Of a stretch of 64,000 nt of DNA, positions 14,708 to 23,396 are shown one piece after another. Source of the DNA: Aedoeadaptatus ivorii (GTDB lineage: Bacteria; Bacillota; Clostridia; Tissierellales; Peptoniphilaceae); the NCBI RefSeq assembly GCF_030815095.1, contig NZ_JAUSWF010000007.1:62001-126000 (forward strand). Direction: 5' to 3'. The notes beneath the pieces are model-generated. The model did not search any database. It saw nothing but the letters and a program-made list of their open reading frames with translations, and was not told the origin of the DNA. A program made the translations under genes and the position numbers. How positions within the stretch are numbered: the stretch's first letter is position 1; every line of letters begins with the position of its first letter.

Positions 14708-17700
14708 ATGCAAAAGAATGATCGAAAACAACTCCGAATACATAGTAAGAAATCATATTTGGCTTTGGCGGGGGCGATTCTCGCGACGGGAGTGCCTACA
14801 AATGCCTTTGCAGTGAGAGCGGCGAATGCGTTTCGCCCAGGTACATATACGGCGTCTGCGAACGGCTATCGGGGAGAGGTAAAAGTAGCCGTAGATGTGT
14901 CGGAACAAAACGGCGAGATCCGAATCGATGCGATTCGTGCCGATCGCGGTGCTGAGACGGAATCGAAATGGAAGTTGCTGGAGGACGCGGGACTTTTGGA
15001 TACGATTAAAGATAACGGAGGTCCCGACGGCGTCGATACCGTATCAAAAGCCACGGTGAGCTCTCGTGCGGTACTGGAAGCCACGGGAAAGGCGATCGAT
15101 GCCGCAAACAGTGCGGCGGAAAAACCTGCGGCCGAAGAAGAAGTTGTCGTGGATCCCGCGTCGATTTTTGACGGCGGCACGGGAACGGCAGAGGATCCGT
15201 ACATAATTCGCAGTGCGCAGACTTTGCAGCAGTTTGCTCAGTCGACCGAGGCAGTCGATGTCGAGGGCAAGGTGAATGATTATGCGGGCGTATATATTGC
15301 ATTGGATTCCGATGTAGAACTTACGGGAGAATGGAAGCCCATCGGTTCATTGGCCCATCCTTTTAAGGGAGATTTCGACGGTCGCGGACATCGCATTACG
15401 GGGCTTCACATAGGGAGCAAAGAGGATCCCGCTAAAAAAAGAAACGTAAGTGACGGATTCTTCGGGAATGTAGCGGGCGCGAACATACGCAATCTTGCGA
15501 TCGACGCAAAAATCTATGCCATATCCGACGGAGCATATATGGTGGGTGCCTTAGCGGGCACAGCACGGGAATCTCGCCTCGATCGAATCGATGTGACGGC
15601 TACGATCGTCGCCGAGACCACACATCGAAAGAGCAACCTCTTTGTCGGCGGTATTGTCGGCAGCGGTATGAAGCAGGAAATCTATAATTGTACGGCGAAT
15701 GTAGATCTTCGCTCGACAGCGGTGGGCGGAACGGCCGAGGCCGGGGGCATTGTGGGGATCACCAATCGCGGTATTGTGGCCAATTGCCGCTCGACGGGAA
15801 AAATCGGAGGCTCTACCGATCGCGTACAGGAAGAAGGTATGACGGCATTTGGCGGAATTGCCGGTGTAAACGGGGGAACGATTGTCAATACATACTCGTG
15901 CATGGATATCGTTTCGGATAGCTACACGCACTATGTCGGCGCCGTGGTTGGATGGGCGACGGGCATCGCCGATACTTTTCAATCGTACTATGACGCGAAT
16001 TCGATCTTGGTGGTCGACGATAAAACCAAAGATCGGCACGTTGTTTCCCCTTCGATTCCTATCGGATGGGCGGTTGGCGCCGGCGTAACAGAAGATGGCG
16101 TGCCCTACACGGGAAGTGTCGCCCTGGATGTAGAAGCGGCGGATCTGCAGGGGGCGACAAAAAAACTCGATGCGAATATTACAAAGCTCTGCGCGGATCT
16201 TTCGAAGGGCGGTCGCCAAGAGGGGCATTGGAAACCCTCACAATCCGAAAATGCACTGAATCGCTGGGTTTTGAATGATAAGCCTTCGCTTATAGAAGAA
16301 AGGATTCGCCCTGCATACGATGCCAAAACTTCGGCGCGGATTGAGTCGTTACTACCAAAGGCCGACGAACATTTGCTTCCCGGCGCGTTTTACGGCAGGA
16401 GCAGGGACGGCTCGGTATTGATAAGGGCAGAAATAGACGATAGCGGTGCATGGCAGAAAATCGAGACACTTTCGGGTTCGGTCGATGCGGCGGCGATCGG
16501 CAAATTGCTGCGGGGAGAAGCCGACTACGAAAATTTGCCGAAGAGTGCGCTGAAAGAAGCGATTCGCGATGTGATGCTGCGTTCGAAAAATCGCGACTTT
16601 ACGGGATATGGTATGGCGGATGTAGAATCGATTTTTGCGGCGGGGAAAGGCACGGTCGAAGATCCCTACATAATCCAAACGCGGGAGCAATTTATAAATT
16701 TTGCCGCGAGCATTAATGCCGACGAGTCCTATGCGGACAAGTACATCCGGCTGGATGCGGATATGATTCTAACGGATGTGTGGATGCCTGCCGGATCAGG
16801 CGGGAAGTGGCCCTTCAAGGGACACTTTAACGGTGGGGGTCATACAATTTACAATATGTGCATTGGCACAAAGGATGCCCCGTATACAGGCAAATTTGCA
16901 GGTCTGTTCACCTATATCGATGGCGGAGAAATTCACGATTTGCGCTTGAAAAATTACGAAATTCACGTCAAAGGCAAGTCAGACCAAAAGGCATTTGTCG
17001 GTGCTGTGGCTCCGCATATAAAGAACGGAATGATCAATGGCATAGAGGCGAGCGGAACGATGGCGATTGATACAGATGCCGCTGAAATTTATGCGGGCGG
17101 CCTATTTTCCCAAACGGACAAGAGCCGTATCGTTAACGTGCGCTCGAAAGCAGATCTTATAGCGAAATCCGGCTCCAGAAATATTTATGCGGGCGGCGTT
17201 GTGGGGCTCAACAATCGTTCGCTTCTCTTAAATGGAATCGCCGCAGGTACGGTGCAGGCGGAAACGGCACTGAATCGCGCCATGGTAGGCGGTATCGTCG
17301 GTATGAATGCTGGGGTATTGTCGAACTTTTATGCCGATGTCTTTGTTCATGCCGCAAATCCCACAGGCGATGCGGGTACCGTAGCGGGTAGAAATACCGG
17401 CATCGGTTATATGTACGATAACTTTTACCATCCCGATAAGGTTCCCGTTGTGGCGGGAAAGACGACAAAGCCAAAAGCGATCGGCACCGTAGTGGAAGGC
17501 ACCAAAGAGGTAAAAGGAGAGGTTGCGGACAACGGCAGTGCCTATATTCAAGAAGCCGTGGGTGCACTCAACCGGGGACCGAAGCGGGAGTGGATCGATG
17601 CGGCGATCTCTCTTTGGCTGAAGGGCGACTCTCTTGATGGAATCATACTAAAATCGTGGAAGATTCAAGACGGTGTTCTTTCCTTTGCCGACCCGTCTGT

Positions 17701-18373
17701 AAGGGAAGAAGAAAAGGAAGTACCGCGGCAGAGTGCGCCGAAGTGGAGACCCGACGGGAATGTGGGATCGCAGCGTCTCGCGCCCGAGAAGACGGAAAAT
17801 AGCCCGAATGAAAAGGCAATGCCTGAACAGCCGGCATTTATCGATAGTATCGGCCACTGGGCAGCAGAGCCGATTCGATATGTCGTCGAAAAAGGCTATT
17901 TTAAGGGCATATCGCCTACGCAATTCGCTCCAGACGGCGAGATGACGCGCGAAATGTTTGTGACCGTCTTGGGAAGACGATCTGGCATCTCGAGAAAAGA
18001 TACCGATGCGGGCTTTCGGGATGTAAAGAAAAATGCCTATTCAGCGGCCTATATCCGCTGGGCCAGGGACAATCACATCGTGGAAGGGATAGGGGAGGAT
18101 TGCTTCGCGCCGGATGCCCCCATAACACGAGAAGAGATGGCGACGATGCTCGACCGATACGCGGCTTATGCTCGTATTACATGGCAGTCCTCTGCCGTTC
18201 CCACCGTAAGCGATATGGATGAAGTGTCCGATTGGGCGAAGAAATCGGTAGAAAAGCTCAACCGGGCGGGATTGGTTCGTGGACGGGAGACGGGCATATT
18301 TGATCCCAAAGCGTGCTCCACGCGTGCAGAAATCGCACAAATTTTATATCGGCTAGACCGAGAGATGGAATAA
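14708..18373 (+). CDS. SLH-domain surface protein with FMN-binding-type domain and duplicated beta-helix modules
   Basis: The 1221 residues have a signal peptide (about 1-36), then an FMN-binding-type domain (about 41-135) ending in SKATVS at 113-118, which resembles the S(G)AT flavinylation motif. A GLUG-like right-handed repeat module starts at about 153 (GTAEDPYII, FKGDFDGRGHRITGL). A second degenerate FMN-binding-like domain (about 535-630) lacks the SGAT motif. A second repeat module starts at about 641 (GTVEDPYII, FKGHFNGGGHTIYNM). A polar linker leads to three SLH domains (about 1041-1221) that bind secondary wall polymer. It is exported and held on the cell wall. Function could be extracellular electron transfer or adhesion. 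It is a single-gene unit with RBS AAAGGAG. Confidence 0.85.
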   Translation: MQKNDRKQLRIHSKKSYLALAGAILATGVPTNAFAVRAANAFRPGTYTASANGYRGEVKVAVDVSEQNGEIRIDAIRADRGAETESKWKLLEDAGLLDTIKDNGGPDGVDTVSKATVSSRAVLEATGKAIDAANSAAEKPAAEEEVVVDPASIFDGGTGTAEDPYIIRSAQTLQQFAQSTEAVDVEGKVNDYAGVYIALDSDVELTGEWKPIGSLAHPFKGDFDGRGHRITGLHIGSKEDPAKKRNVSDGFFGNVAGANIRNLAIDAKIYAISDGAYMVGALAGTARESRLDRIDVTATIVAETTHRKSNLFVGGIVGSGMKQEIYNCTANVDLRSTAVGGTAEAGGIVGITNRGIVANCRSTGKIGGSTDRVQEEGMTAFGGIAGVNGGTIVNTYSCMDIVSDSYTHYVGAVVGWATGIADTFQSYYDANSILVVDDKTKDRHVVSPSIPIGWAVGAGVTEDGVPYTGSVALDVEAADLQGATKKLDANITKLCADLSKGGRQEGHWKPSQSENALNRWVLNDKPSLIEERIRPAYDAKTSARIESLLPKADEHLLPGAFYGRSRDGSVLIRAEIDDSGAWQKIETLSGSVDAAAIGKLLRGEADYENLPKSALKEAIRDVMLRSKNRDFTGYGMADVESIFAAGKGTVEDPYIIQTREQFINFAASINADESYADKYIRLDADMILTDVWMPAGSGGKWPFKGHFNGGGHTIYNMCIGTKDAPYTGKFAGLFTYIDGGEIHDLRLKNYEIHVKGKSDQKAFVGAVAPHIKNGMINGIEASGTMAIDTDAAEIYAGGLFSQTDKSRIVNVRSKADLIAKSGSRNIYAGGVVGLNNRSLLLNGIAAGTVQAETALNRAMVGGIVGMNAGVLSNFYADVFVHAANPTGDAGTVAGRNTGIGYMYDNFYHPDKVPVVAGKTTKPKAIGTVVEGTKEVKGEVADNGSAYIQEAVGALNRGPKREWIDAAISLWLKGDSLDGIILKSWKIQDGVLSFADPSVREEEKEVPRQSAPKWRPDGNVGSQRLAPEKTENSPNEKAMPEQPAFIDSIGHWAAEPIRYVVEKGYFKGISPTQFAPDGEMTREMFVTVLGRRSGISRKDTDAGFRDVKKNAYSAAYIRWARDNHIVEGIGEDCFAPDAPITREEMATMLDRYAAYARITWQSSAVPTVSDMDEVSDWAKKSVEKLNRAGLVRGRETGIFDPKACSTRAEIAQILYRLDREME

Positions 18374-18389
18374 GGCGTTTTCCCCATAC

Positions 18390-18426
18390 AAAAACCCCGC
18401 CTCGCAATCGCGAAGCGGGGTTTTTC
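18390..18426. terminator. Bidirectional terminator between SLH protein and gor genes
   Basis: AAAAACCCCGC pairs with GCGGGGTTTTT across a 14-base loop, between convergent genes. Confidence 0.9.
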
Positions 18427-18456
18427 CGTGCATGGAAATGTTGTCGATAGGAAATT

Positions 18457-19812
18457 TTAGCGCATGGTGACCATTTCTTCGGCGCCGGTGGGGTGGATGG
18501 CCACGGTGGCGTCGAAGTCGGCTTTGGTGGCGCCGATTTTTACGGTGACGCCGAAGCCCTGCATCATTTCGTCGACGCCTTCGCCCATGGCGTGGATGCC
18601 GACGATTTTTTCTTCGGGGCCGGCGCATACGAGCAGCATGCGGTTTTCGATGCGGTCGCCGGAGACGGCGGAGCGCATGTCGGTAAACTGTGTCTTGTAG
18701 GTCTTTATATTTTCCGCGCCGTGGGCCTCTCGCGCGGCTTGTTCGGTAAGGCCGACGCTTCCCATGGCGGGGTGGGTGAACACGACGGTGGGCACATTGT
18801 CGTAGTCGAGGTGGGCGTCTTCTTTGCCGCCGAAGAGCCGATCGGAGAGGAAGCGACCGGCGGCGATGGCGACGGGGGTGAGGTCGAGCTTTCCGGTGAC
18901 ATCGCCGATGGCGTAGATGCCCTCTTCGGCGGTGCGTTCGTAGGTATCGGATACGATATGGCCCGAGGTCTTGGTTTCCACCGCGGTGTTTTCGAGTCCC
19001 ATGTCGTCGGTGTTGGGGGCGATGCCCGCCGCCCAGATGACGCGCTCGAAGACGGCGGTCTCTCCGTCTTCGAAGGTGATTTCTACGCCTTCGGGCACGG
19101 CTTTAAACGAAGCGGCGCTCTTGCGAAAGTGGAAGTGTACGCCGTGGCTTTCCATTTCGTGGGTAACGCCTTCGGTGATATAGGGATCGAAGTTTTTCAG
19201 GATGCTGTCGCCCCGCACGAGGAAGTGGGTGGCGACGCCCATTCCCGCCAAAAATCCCGAGAGTTCGGTGCCGATATAGCCGCCGCCCACCACCGCGACG
19301 GATTTGGGCAGATCCGTCCAGCGGAAGAAGTCGGTGGAGTAGTCTACCAGTTCGTTCCCCGGCAGCTTGCAGCGGGCGGGGGAGGCGCCGGTGGCGATGG
19401 TGATGTGATCGGCGCGGTAGGCCTTGCCGTCCACCTCGACGGTATGGGGATCGACGAAGCGCGCCCGACCCGTAATGCGGGTGATTTCGTTTTTTTTGAG
19501 TCGGCGCTCGTAGGCGCTTCTCGCCCGGTCCATATAGGCGATTTGGCTTTCGCGCAGTTTCCCGTATTCGAATGCCAAATCGTCTGCGTCAAAGCCGAAG
19601 CCCGGCGCCTCCACCACAAAGGTTCGGCGAATGGACGATGCGTACCAGAGTACCTTTTTGGGCACGCAACCCCGGTTGACGCAGGTGCCGCCCAAATCTT
19701 GTTCTTCTATGACGGCGACTTTGGCGCCGTATTCCGCCGCGCGGTTGGCGGTAGCGATGCCGCCGCTGCCGCCGCCGATGACGATATAATCAAATTGTTC
19801 TACTTGCTCCAT
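18457..19812 (-). CDS. gor: Glutathione-disulfide reductase-like flavoprotein
   Basis: This 451-residue class I pyridine nucleotide-disulfide oxidoreductase has the FAD loop VIGGGSGGIATA, the redox pair in GGTCVNRGCVPKK, the NAD(P) loop VVGGGYIGTELSG, the second FAD motif YAIGDVTGKLDLTP, and the catalytic HPTGAEE near the C-terminus. It uses NAD(P)H to reduce a low-molecular-weight disulfide. The family is usually annotated glutathione reductase, but whether this organism makes or imports glutathione is unknown, and another thiol disulfide is possible. RBS AAAGGGG. A 462-residue frame on the opposite strand is a shadow. Confidence 0.85.
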   Translation of the reverse strand: MEQVEQFDYIVIGGGSGGIATANRAAEYGAKVAVIEEQDLGGTCVNRGCVPKKVLWYASSIRRTFVVEAPGFGFDADDLAFEYGKLRESQIAYMDRARSAYERRLKKNEITRITGRARFVDPHTVEVDGKAYRADHITIATGASPARCKLPGNELVDYSTDFFRWTDLPKSVAVVGGGYIGTELSGFLAGMGVATHFLVRGDSILKNFDPYITEGVTHEMESHGVHFHFRKSAASFKAVPEGVEITFEDGETAVFERVIWAAGIAPNTDDMGLENTAVETKTSGHIVSDTYERTAEEGIYAIGDVTGKLDLTPVAIAAGRFLSDRLFGGKEDAHLDYDNVPTVVFTHPAMGSVGLTEQAAREAHGAENIKTYKTQFTDMRSAVSGDRIENRMLLVCAGPEEKIVGIHAMGEGVDEMMQGFGVTVKIGATKADFDATVAIHPTGAEEMVTMR

Positions 19813-19896
19813 AATTTACCCCTTTCCTTTCCGGATCTATATACCCAAAGGGGACGGGGCTCATTCGCAGAAAGTGAATAAATTAACGATACAAAT

Positions 19897-19926
19897 CCAA
19901 AAAACCGCCCCCACAAAGAGGGCGGT
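19897..19926 (-). terminator. Intrinsic terminator of the AGCS symporter gene
   Basis: On the minus strand ACCGCCC pairs with GGGCGGT, followed by a T run. Confidence 0.88.
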
Positions 19927-19936
19927 CGGTAGGCAG

Positions 19937-21316
19937 TTATCGTAAGAGATGTTTGTACTCGTCGGGCGATTTGCGCACCCGGTCGTCGGCGAAGAAGTCC
20001 TTCGCGAGGGCGTATACCACACCGGAAAGCCCGATCAGGGCGATCAGGTTGGGGATGGCCATAAACCCGTTTAAGATGTTCGCCACGGTCCAGGCGAGGC
20101 CGAGGTTCATGGTGCAGCCGATAAAGGTCAAGATCAGATAGACGACCTTGTAGGGGATGCTGACTTTGTCGCCCAAGAGGTAGCGGATCGAGGTCTCGCC
20201 ATAGTATTCCCAGCTGAGGATGGTCGAGAAGGCGAAGAGCAACAGACCGATGGACACGATGTATTTGCCGAGGACGAATTTGGTGGCAAAGGCGTGGGAG
20301 ACCAGTACCGAGGGGTCGGTGATGCCGTCGTCCAATACGCCGGAGGTCAGGATGACCAGGGCGGTGATGGTACATACGATAAAGGTGTCCAAAAATACTT
20401 CGGTGACGCCCCAAATACCTTGGCGGGTGGGGTGGTCGGTGGAAGCGGTGGCGTGGGCGATGGGCGAGGAGCCGAGGCCTGCTTCGTTGGTGAATACGCC
20501 GCGGCTGATGCCGTTTCGCATCGCCATCATGATGGTGTAGCCGAGAGCGCCGCCGCCGGCGGCTTGGGGATTGAATGCGCCGATAAAGATCGAAGCGATG
20601 GCACTGCCCAAAGTATCGATATTCGAGAAAATGATAATCAGACCGCCGATAATATAGAAGGTTGCCATAAAGGGAACCAGTTTTTCGGTCACTTTGGCAA
20701 TGGATTGGATGCCGCCGATAACGACGACGGCGGCGAGCGCGGTGATAATGACCGCGGTGACGAACTTCGGCACATTAAAACTGCCGTTTAAGGTATTGGC
20801 GATGGCATTGGATTGTACGGAGTTGCCGATCCCCAGGGTGGCGATGGCGGCGAACAACGCAAAGGCCTTGCCGAGCCAGGGTTTTTTCAATCCCCGCTCG
20901 ATATAGTACATGGGACCGCCGGCATAGCCGCCCTGCGCGGTTTTCACCCGATAGGCGATGGCGAGGTTGACTTCCGAGAATTTGGTACACATCCCAAAAA
21001 AGGCGGCGACCCACATCCAGAATACGGCGCCGGGTCCGCCGCCCAAGATCGCGACGGAAACGCCGACGATATTGCCGGTACCGACGGTGGCCGCCAGGGC
21101 GGTAGATAGGGCCTGGAAGGGGCTGATGGCGCCCTCTTCGATCTCGCCCTTTTCAAAAATCTTTCCGAGGGTGTGTTTTATTATATAGGGGAAGCGCCGG
21201 AATTGTATAAAACGCGTACGAATCGTCAGCACGATGCCGGCGCCGAGGAGTAGGGCGATCAGGGGAAGGCCCCAGAACACCTCGTCAAATTTGGTCAAAA
21301 ATTCTGCAAATGACAT
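19937..21316 (-). CDS. Alanine or glycine:cation symporter, AGCS family
   Basis: This 459-residue membrane protein has about eleven membrane segments and AGCS signatures: ATVGTGNIVGVS, GGPGAVFWMW, GGYAGGPMYYIERGL, GIGNSVQSN and NEAGLGSSPIAHA. These carriers import alanine or glycine with sodium or protons. The start ATG at 21316 has GGAGG seven bases upstream. A longer frame reaching 21379 has no RBS and is rejected. It is a single-gene transcription unit. Confidence 0.94.
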   Translation of the reverse strand: MSFAEFLTKFDEVFWGLPLIALLLGAGIVLTIRTRFIQFRRFPYIIKHTLGKIFEKGEIEEGAISPFQALSTALAATVGTGNIVGVSVAILGGGPGAVFWMWVAAFFGMCTKFSEVNLAIAYRVKTAQGGYAGGPMYYIERGLKKPWLGKAFALFAAIATLGIGNSVQSNAIANTLNGSFNVPKFVTAVIITALAAVVVIGGIQSIAKVTEKLVPFMATFYIIGGLIIIFSNIDTLGSAIASIFIGAFNPQAAGGGALGYTIMMAMRNGISRGVFTNEAGLGSSPIAHATASTDHPTRQGIWGVTEVFLDTFIVCTITALVILTSGVLDDGITDPSVLVSHAFATKFVLGKYIVSIGLLLFAFSTILSWEYYGETSIRYLLGDKVSIPYKVVYLILTFIGCTMNLGLAWTVANILNGFMAIPNLIALIGLSGVVYALAKDFFADDRVRKSPDEYKHLLR

Positions 21317-21370
21317 ATGACACCTCCGACTGAGAAAAGAATATACGGTACGATGACTGCTTCTGTATAT

Positions 21371-21398
21371 ATTATACACATGGATTCAAAAAGTTAAA
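21371..21398 (-). promoter_or_regulatory. Candidate promoter of the AGCS symporter gene
   Basis: On the minus strand TTTAAC, 16-bp spacer, TATAAT, about 55 bases before the start codon. Confidence 0.6.
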
Positions 21399-21644
21399 GC
21401 ACAAAATACAAAAATTTACAAAAATTCGGAAAAATAAGATTGACGGTAAAATAACGACTCGTATTAAAAATATCAATTAGAAAATGGTGTGAGTTTATAA
21501 ATTTTTATACCGATCGCAGAAACAGCAATGAATTTCAATTCGTATATTTTACACATATAGAAAATGACCGACGAATCGGTCGCGAATAGAGGCAAAATAC
21601 ATCAATAAAATGAAAACATACATCGTATGGGTGAAAAAATACAT
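21399..21644. other. AT-rich intergenic stretch without a recognisable gene
   Basis: This region is markedly richer in A and T than its surroundings. It lies upstream of the AGCS gene and downstream of the opu operon on the minus strand. It contains short direct and inverted A/T-rich motifs and one CCGACGAATCGG inverted repeat near 21568. I see no ORF with an RBS and no known RNA motif. Confidence 0.5.
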
Positions 21645-21678
21645 AAAAAACCCCGCCGCGGCATCGCCACAGGCGGGG
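21645..21678 (-). terminator. Intrinsic terminator of the opu operon
   Basis: On the minus strand CCCCGCC pairs with GGCGGGG, followed by TTTTTT, just after the opuAC stop. Confidence 0.88.
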
Positions 21679-21684
21679 ATTGCG

Positions 21685-22557
21685 TTATAGATTTTTGAGA
21701 TCTTCGATGCTGTCGATGTCCATATAGGCGGGGACGACCAAGCCGGTGCGCGCCCCTTCGAGATTGGGGCCCATATCGACCACGTTTTTGCCGTGTTTTT
21801 TGACGTAGAAGGCCGAAGAATTGGGGAGCCATACGCAAACGGTGGCGTCGGCGTCGCCGTTTTCTAAGGCGATAAAGGACGGTCCCGCCTCGACGGCGAT
21901 CATGCGCACCGTAAAGCCGTGGCGGCGCAGGGCCTCGCCGATTACGTAGGTGGAGGCGTATTCGCTGTCCCACATGACGTGGGTCAGGGTGACGGTTCTG
22001 CCGTCGCCTTTGGGGACGCCTTCGGTCCATTCGCGCAAGCGCTCGGGATTGCGGTCCAGCCAGCCGCTCGCGATCTCTTCGATGTCCTTTTCGCCGGCGT
22101 TGACTTCGGCGAGGACTTCCTGCAACTCGTCGATGGTCCAGTAGAAGCGGTCCAAGATCTCGGCGGCGTCGGGATCGTCCTCGCGAAATCCCTTTCGCGA
22201 AAAGGTGTGGATCCGCTCTTCGCCGAAGATGTTTTTGGGATCGTCTAAAAATTTCAGATCCATATTGACGAATTTCCAGTGGGGCGCCCAGCCGGTGACG
22301 ACGATGGGTTCTTTCTTTTTGTAGGCATCGGAGAGGAGCTGGGTCATTACCGCCGAGGAGCCGCTGTGGAGGGTTTGGGGAAGATCATAGGCTTCTACGG
22401 CCTCCCGGGCGGAGTGAAAGACGCCGCTGCCCGGTTCGATGCCGATAATTACGTTTTTCGGATTGTAGTCGGTAATCTCTTCTTCTTCCGGCGCTTGAGG
22501 GGCACAGCCCCACAGGAAGAGCGCCGCAAAGAGGAGCCACAGTTTACGGTATTTCAA
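21685..22557 (-). CDS. opuAC: Glycine betaine ABC transporter substrate-binding lipoprotein
   Basis: This 290-residue lipoprotein has a short signal LWLLFAALFLWGC with the lipobox Cys. The mature part is OpuAC-like: KNVIIGIEPGSGVF, SGSSAVMTQLLSDAY, VVTGWAPHWKF (aromatic betaine cage) and HVMWDSEYASTYVIGEAL. The start is a TTG at 22557 with GGAGG upstream. It overlaps the permease stop as TTGA, and no ATG fits. The very long frame covering this gene and the permease region reads the permease in the wrong frame upstream of that TTG. It binds glycine or proline betaine for osmoprotection. Confidence 0.88.
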   Translation of the reverse strand: MKYRKLWLLFAALFLWGCAPQAPEEEEITDYNPKNVIIGIEPGSGVFHSAREAVEAYDLPQTLHSGSSAVMTQLLSDAYKKKEPIVVTGWAPHWKFVNMDLKFLDDPKNIFGEERIHTFSRKGFREDDPDAAEILDRFYWTIDELQEVLAEVNAGEKDIEEIASGWLDRNPERLREWTEGVPKGDGRTVTLTHVMWDSEYASTYVIGEALRRHGFTVRMIAVEAGPSFIALENGDADATVCVWLPNSSAFYVKKHGKNVVDMGPNLEGARTGLVVPAYMDIDSIEDLKNL

Positions 22558-23396
22558 TCTCGCCTCCGATCTTCGGTGAGGGCGCGGGTGATGCGGTCTA
22601 AGAGGATCGCCAAGATGACGATGGCGATGCCGGTGATAAAGCCCGGTCCGACCTCGTTGCGCGAGACCGCGACATAAATGCGGTTGCCGAGGCCCGGAGC
22701 GCCGATCATCGATGCCACCACGACCATGGAGAGTGTGAGCATTAGGGTCTGATTGACGCCCGCCATAATGCTCTTTTTCGCCAGGGGAATCTCGGTGCCG
22801 AAGAGGCGCTGTCTGCCGTCGGCGCCGAAGGATTCGGTCGCCTCGATCAGCTCTTTGGGCACTTGGCGAATGCCCAAATTGGTCATGCGCACCACCGGGG
22901 GCATGGCAAAAATAATCGAGGAAACCACGCCGGGGGCCATGCCGATCCCGAAAAAACTCACGGCGGGGATCAGGTAGACGAAGGCGGGCATGGTCTGCAT
23001 AAAGTCGAGGATGGGCATAATGACGGCTTGCGCCACATCGCTTTTGCTCATCCAGATGCCCAAGGGCACGCCCAAGACGACGGCCAATAGGGCAGAGACG
23101 AGGACCAAGCTCAGGGTGAGGATCATATCGTCCCAAATGCCCTGGTTCCATATAAAGAGGAAGGAGAGGCCGCCTATCAAGACGATCGGCTTGAGTTTTT
23201 TGTGATTGGCAAAAAACAAGATCCCCATCACCAGGACGATAAAGACCGCCGGGTGAAAGAGGGAGAGGACAAAGCCGAAGAGTTCGACCAGGGCGTTGAT
23301 GCCGTTTTTGATCGGCTCGAACAGAAACACCAGGTTTAGGCGCATCCATTCGACGATGGCGTCAAACCACTGAGATATGGGCAATTTATGCATCAT
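22554..23396 (-). CDS. opuAB: Glycine betaine ABC transporter permease
   Basis: This 280-residue permease has several membrane segments and the binding-protein-dependent signature VLGVPLGIWMS. Further family blocks are MQTMPAFVYLIPAVSFFG, PPVVRMTNLGIRQVPKELIE, the coupling-loop region EATESFGADGRQRLF, and INQTLM-type (VNQTLMLTLSMVV). It forms the membrane pore of the OpuA betaine importer. RBS AAAGGAG is followed by two adjacent ATG codons (23396 and 23393), and either may be used. It overlaps opuAA by 11 bases. Confidence 0.93.
   Translation of the reverse strand: MMHKLPISQWFDAIVEWMRLNLVFLFEPIKNGINALVELFGFVLSLFHPAVFIVLVMGILFFANHKKLKPIVLIGGLSFLFIWNQGIWDDMILTLSLVLVSALLAVVLGVPLGIWMSKSDVAQAVIMPILDFMQTMPAFVYLIPAVSFFGIGMAPGVVSSIIFAMPPVVRMTNLGIRQVPKELIEATESFGADGRQRLFGTEIPLAKKSIMAGVNQTLMLTLSMVVVASMIGAPGLGNRIYVAVSRNEVGPGFITGIAIVILAILLDRITRALTEDRRRD

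Noticed and set aside
18493..19881. 462-residue open frame opposite gor
   Set aside because: Gly/Asp/Val-rich shadow frame of a GC-rich gene; the minus-strand gene has all flavoprotein motifs and an RBS.
22558..23349. N-terminal extension of the opuAC frame
   Set aside because: It reads the permease gene in another frame on the same strand; the true start is the TTG at 22557 with its own RBS and lipoprotein signal.
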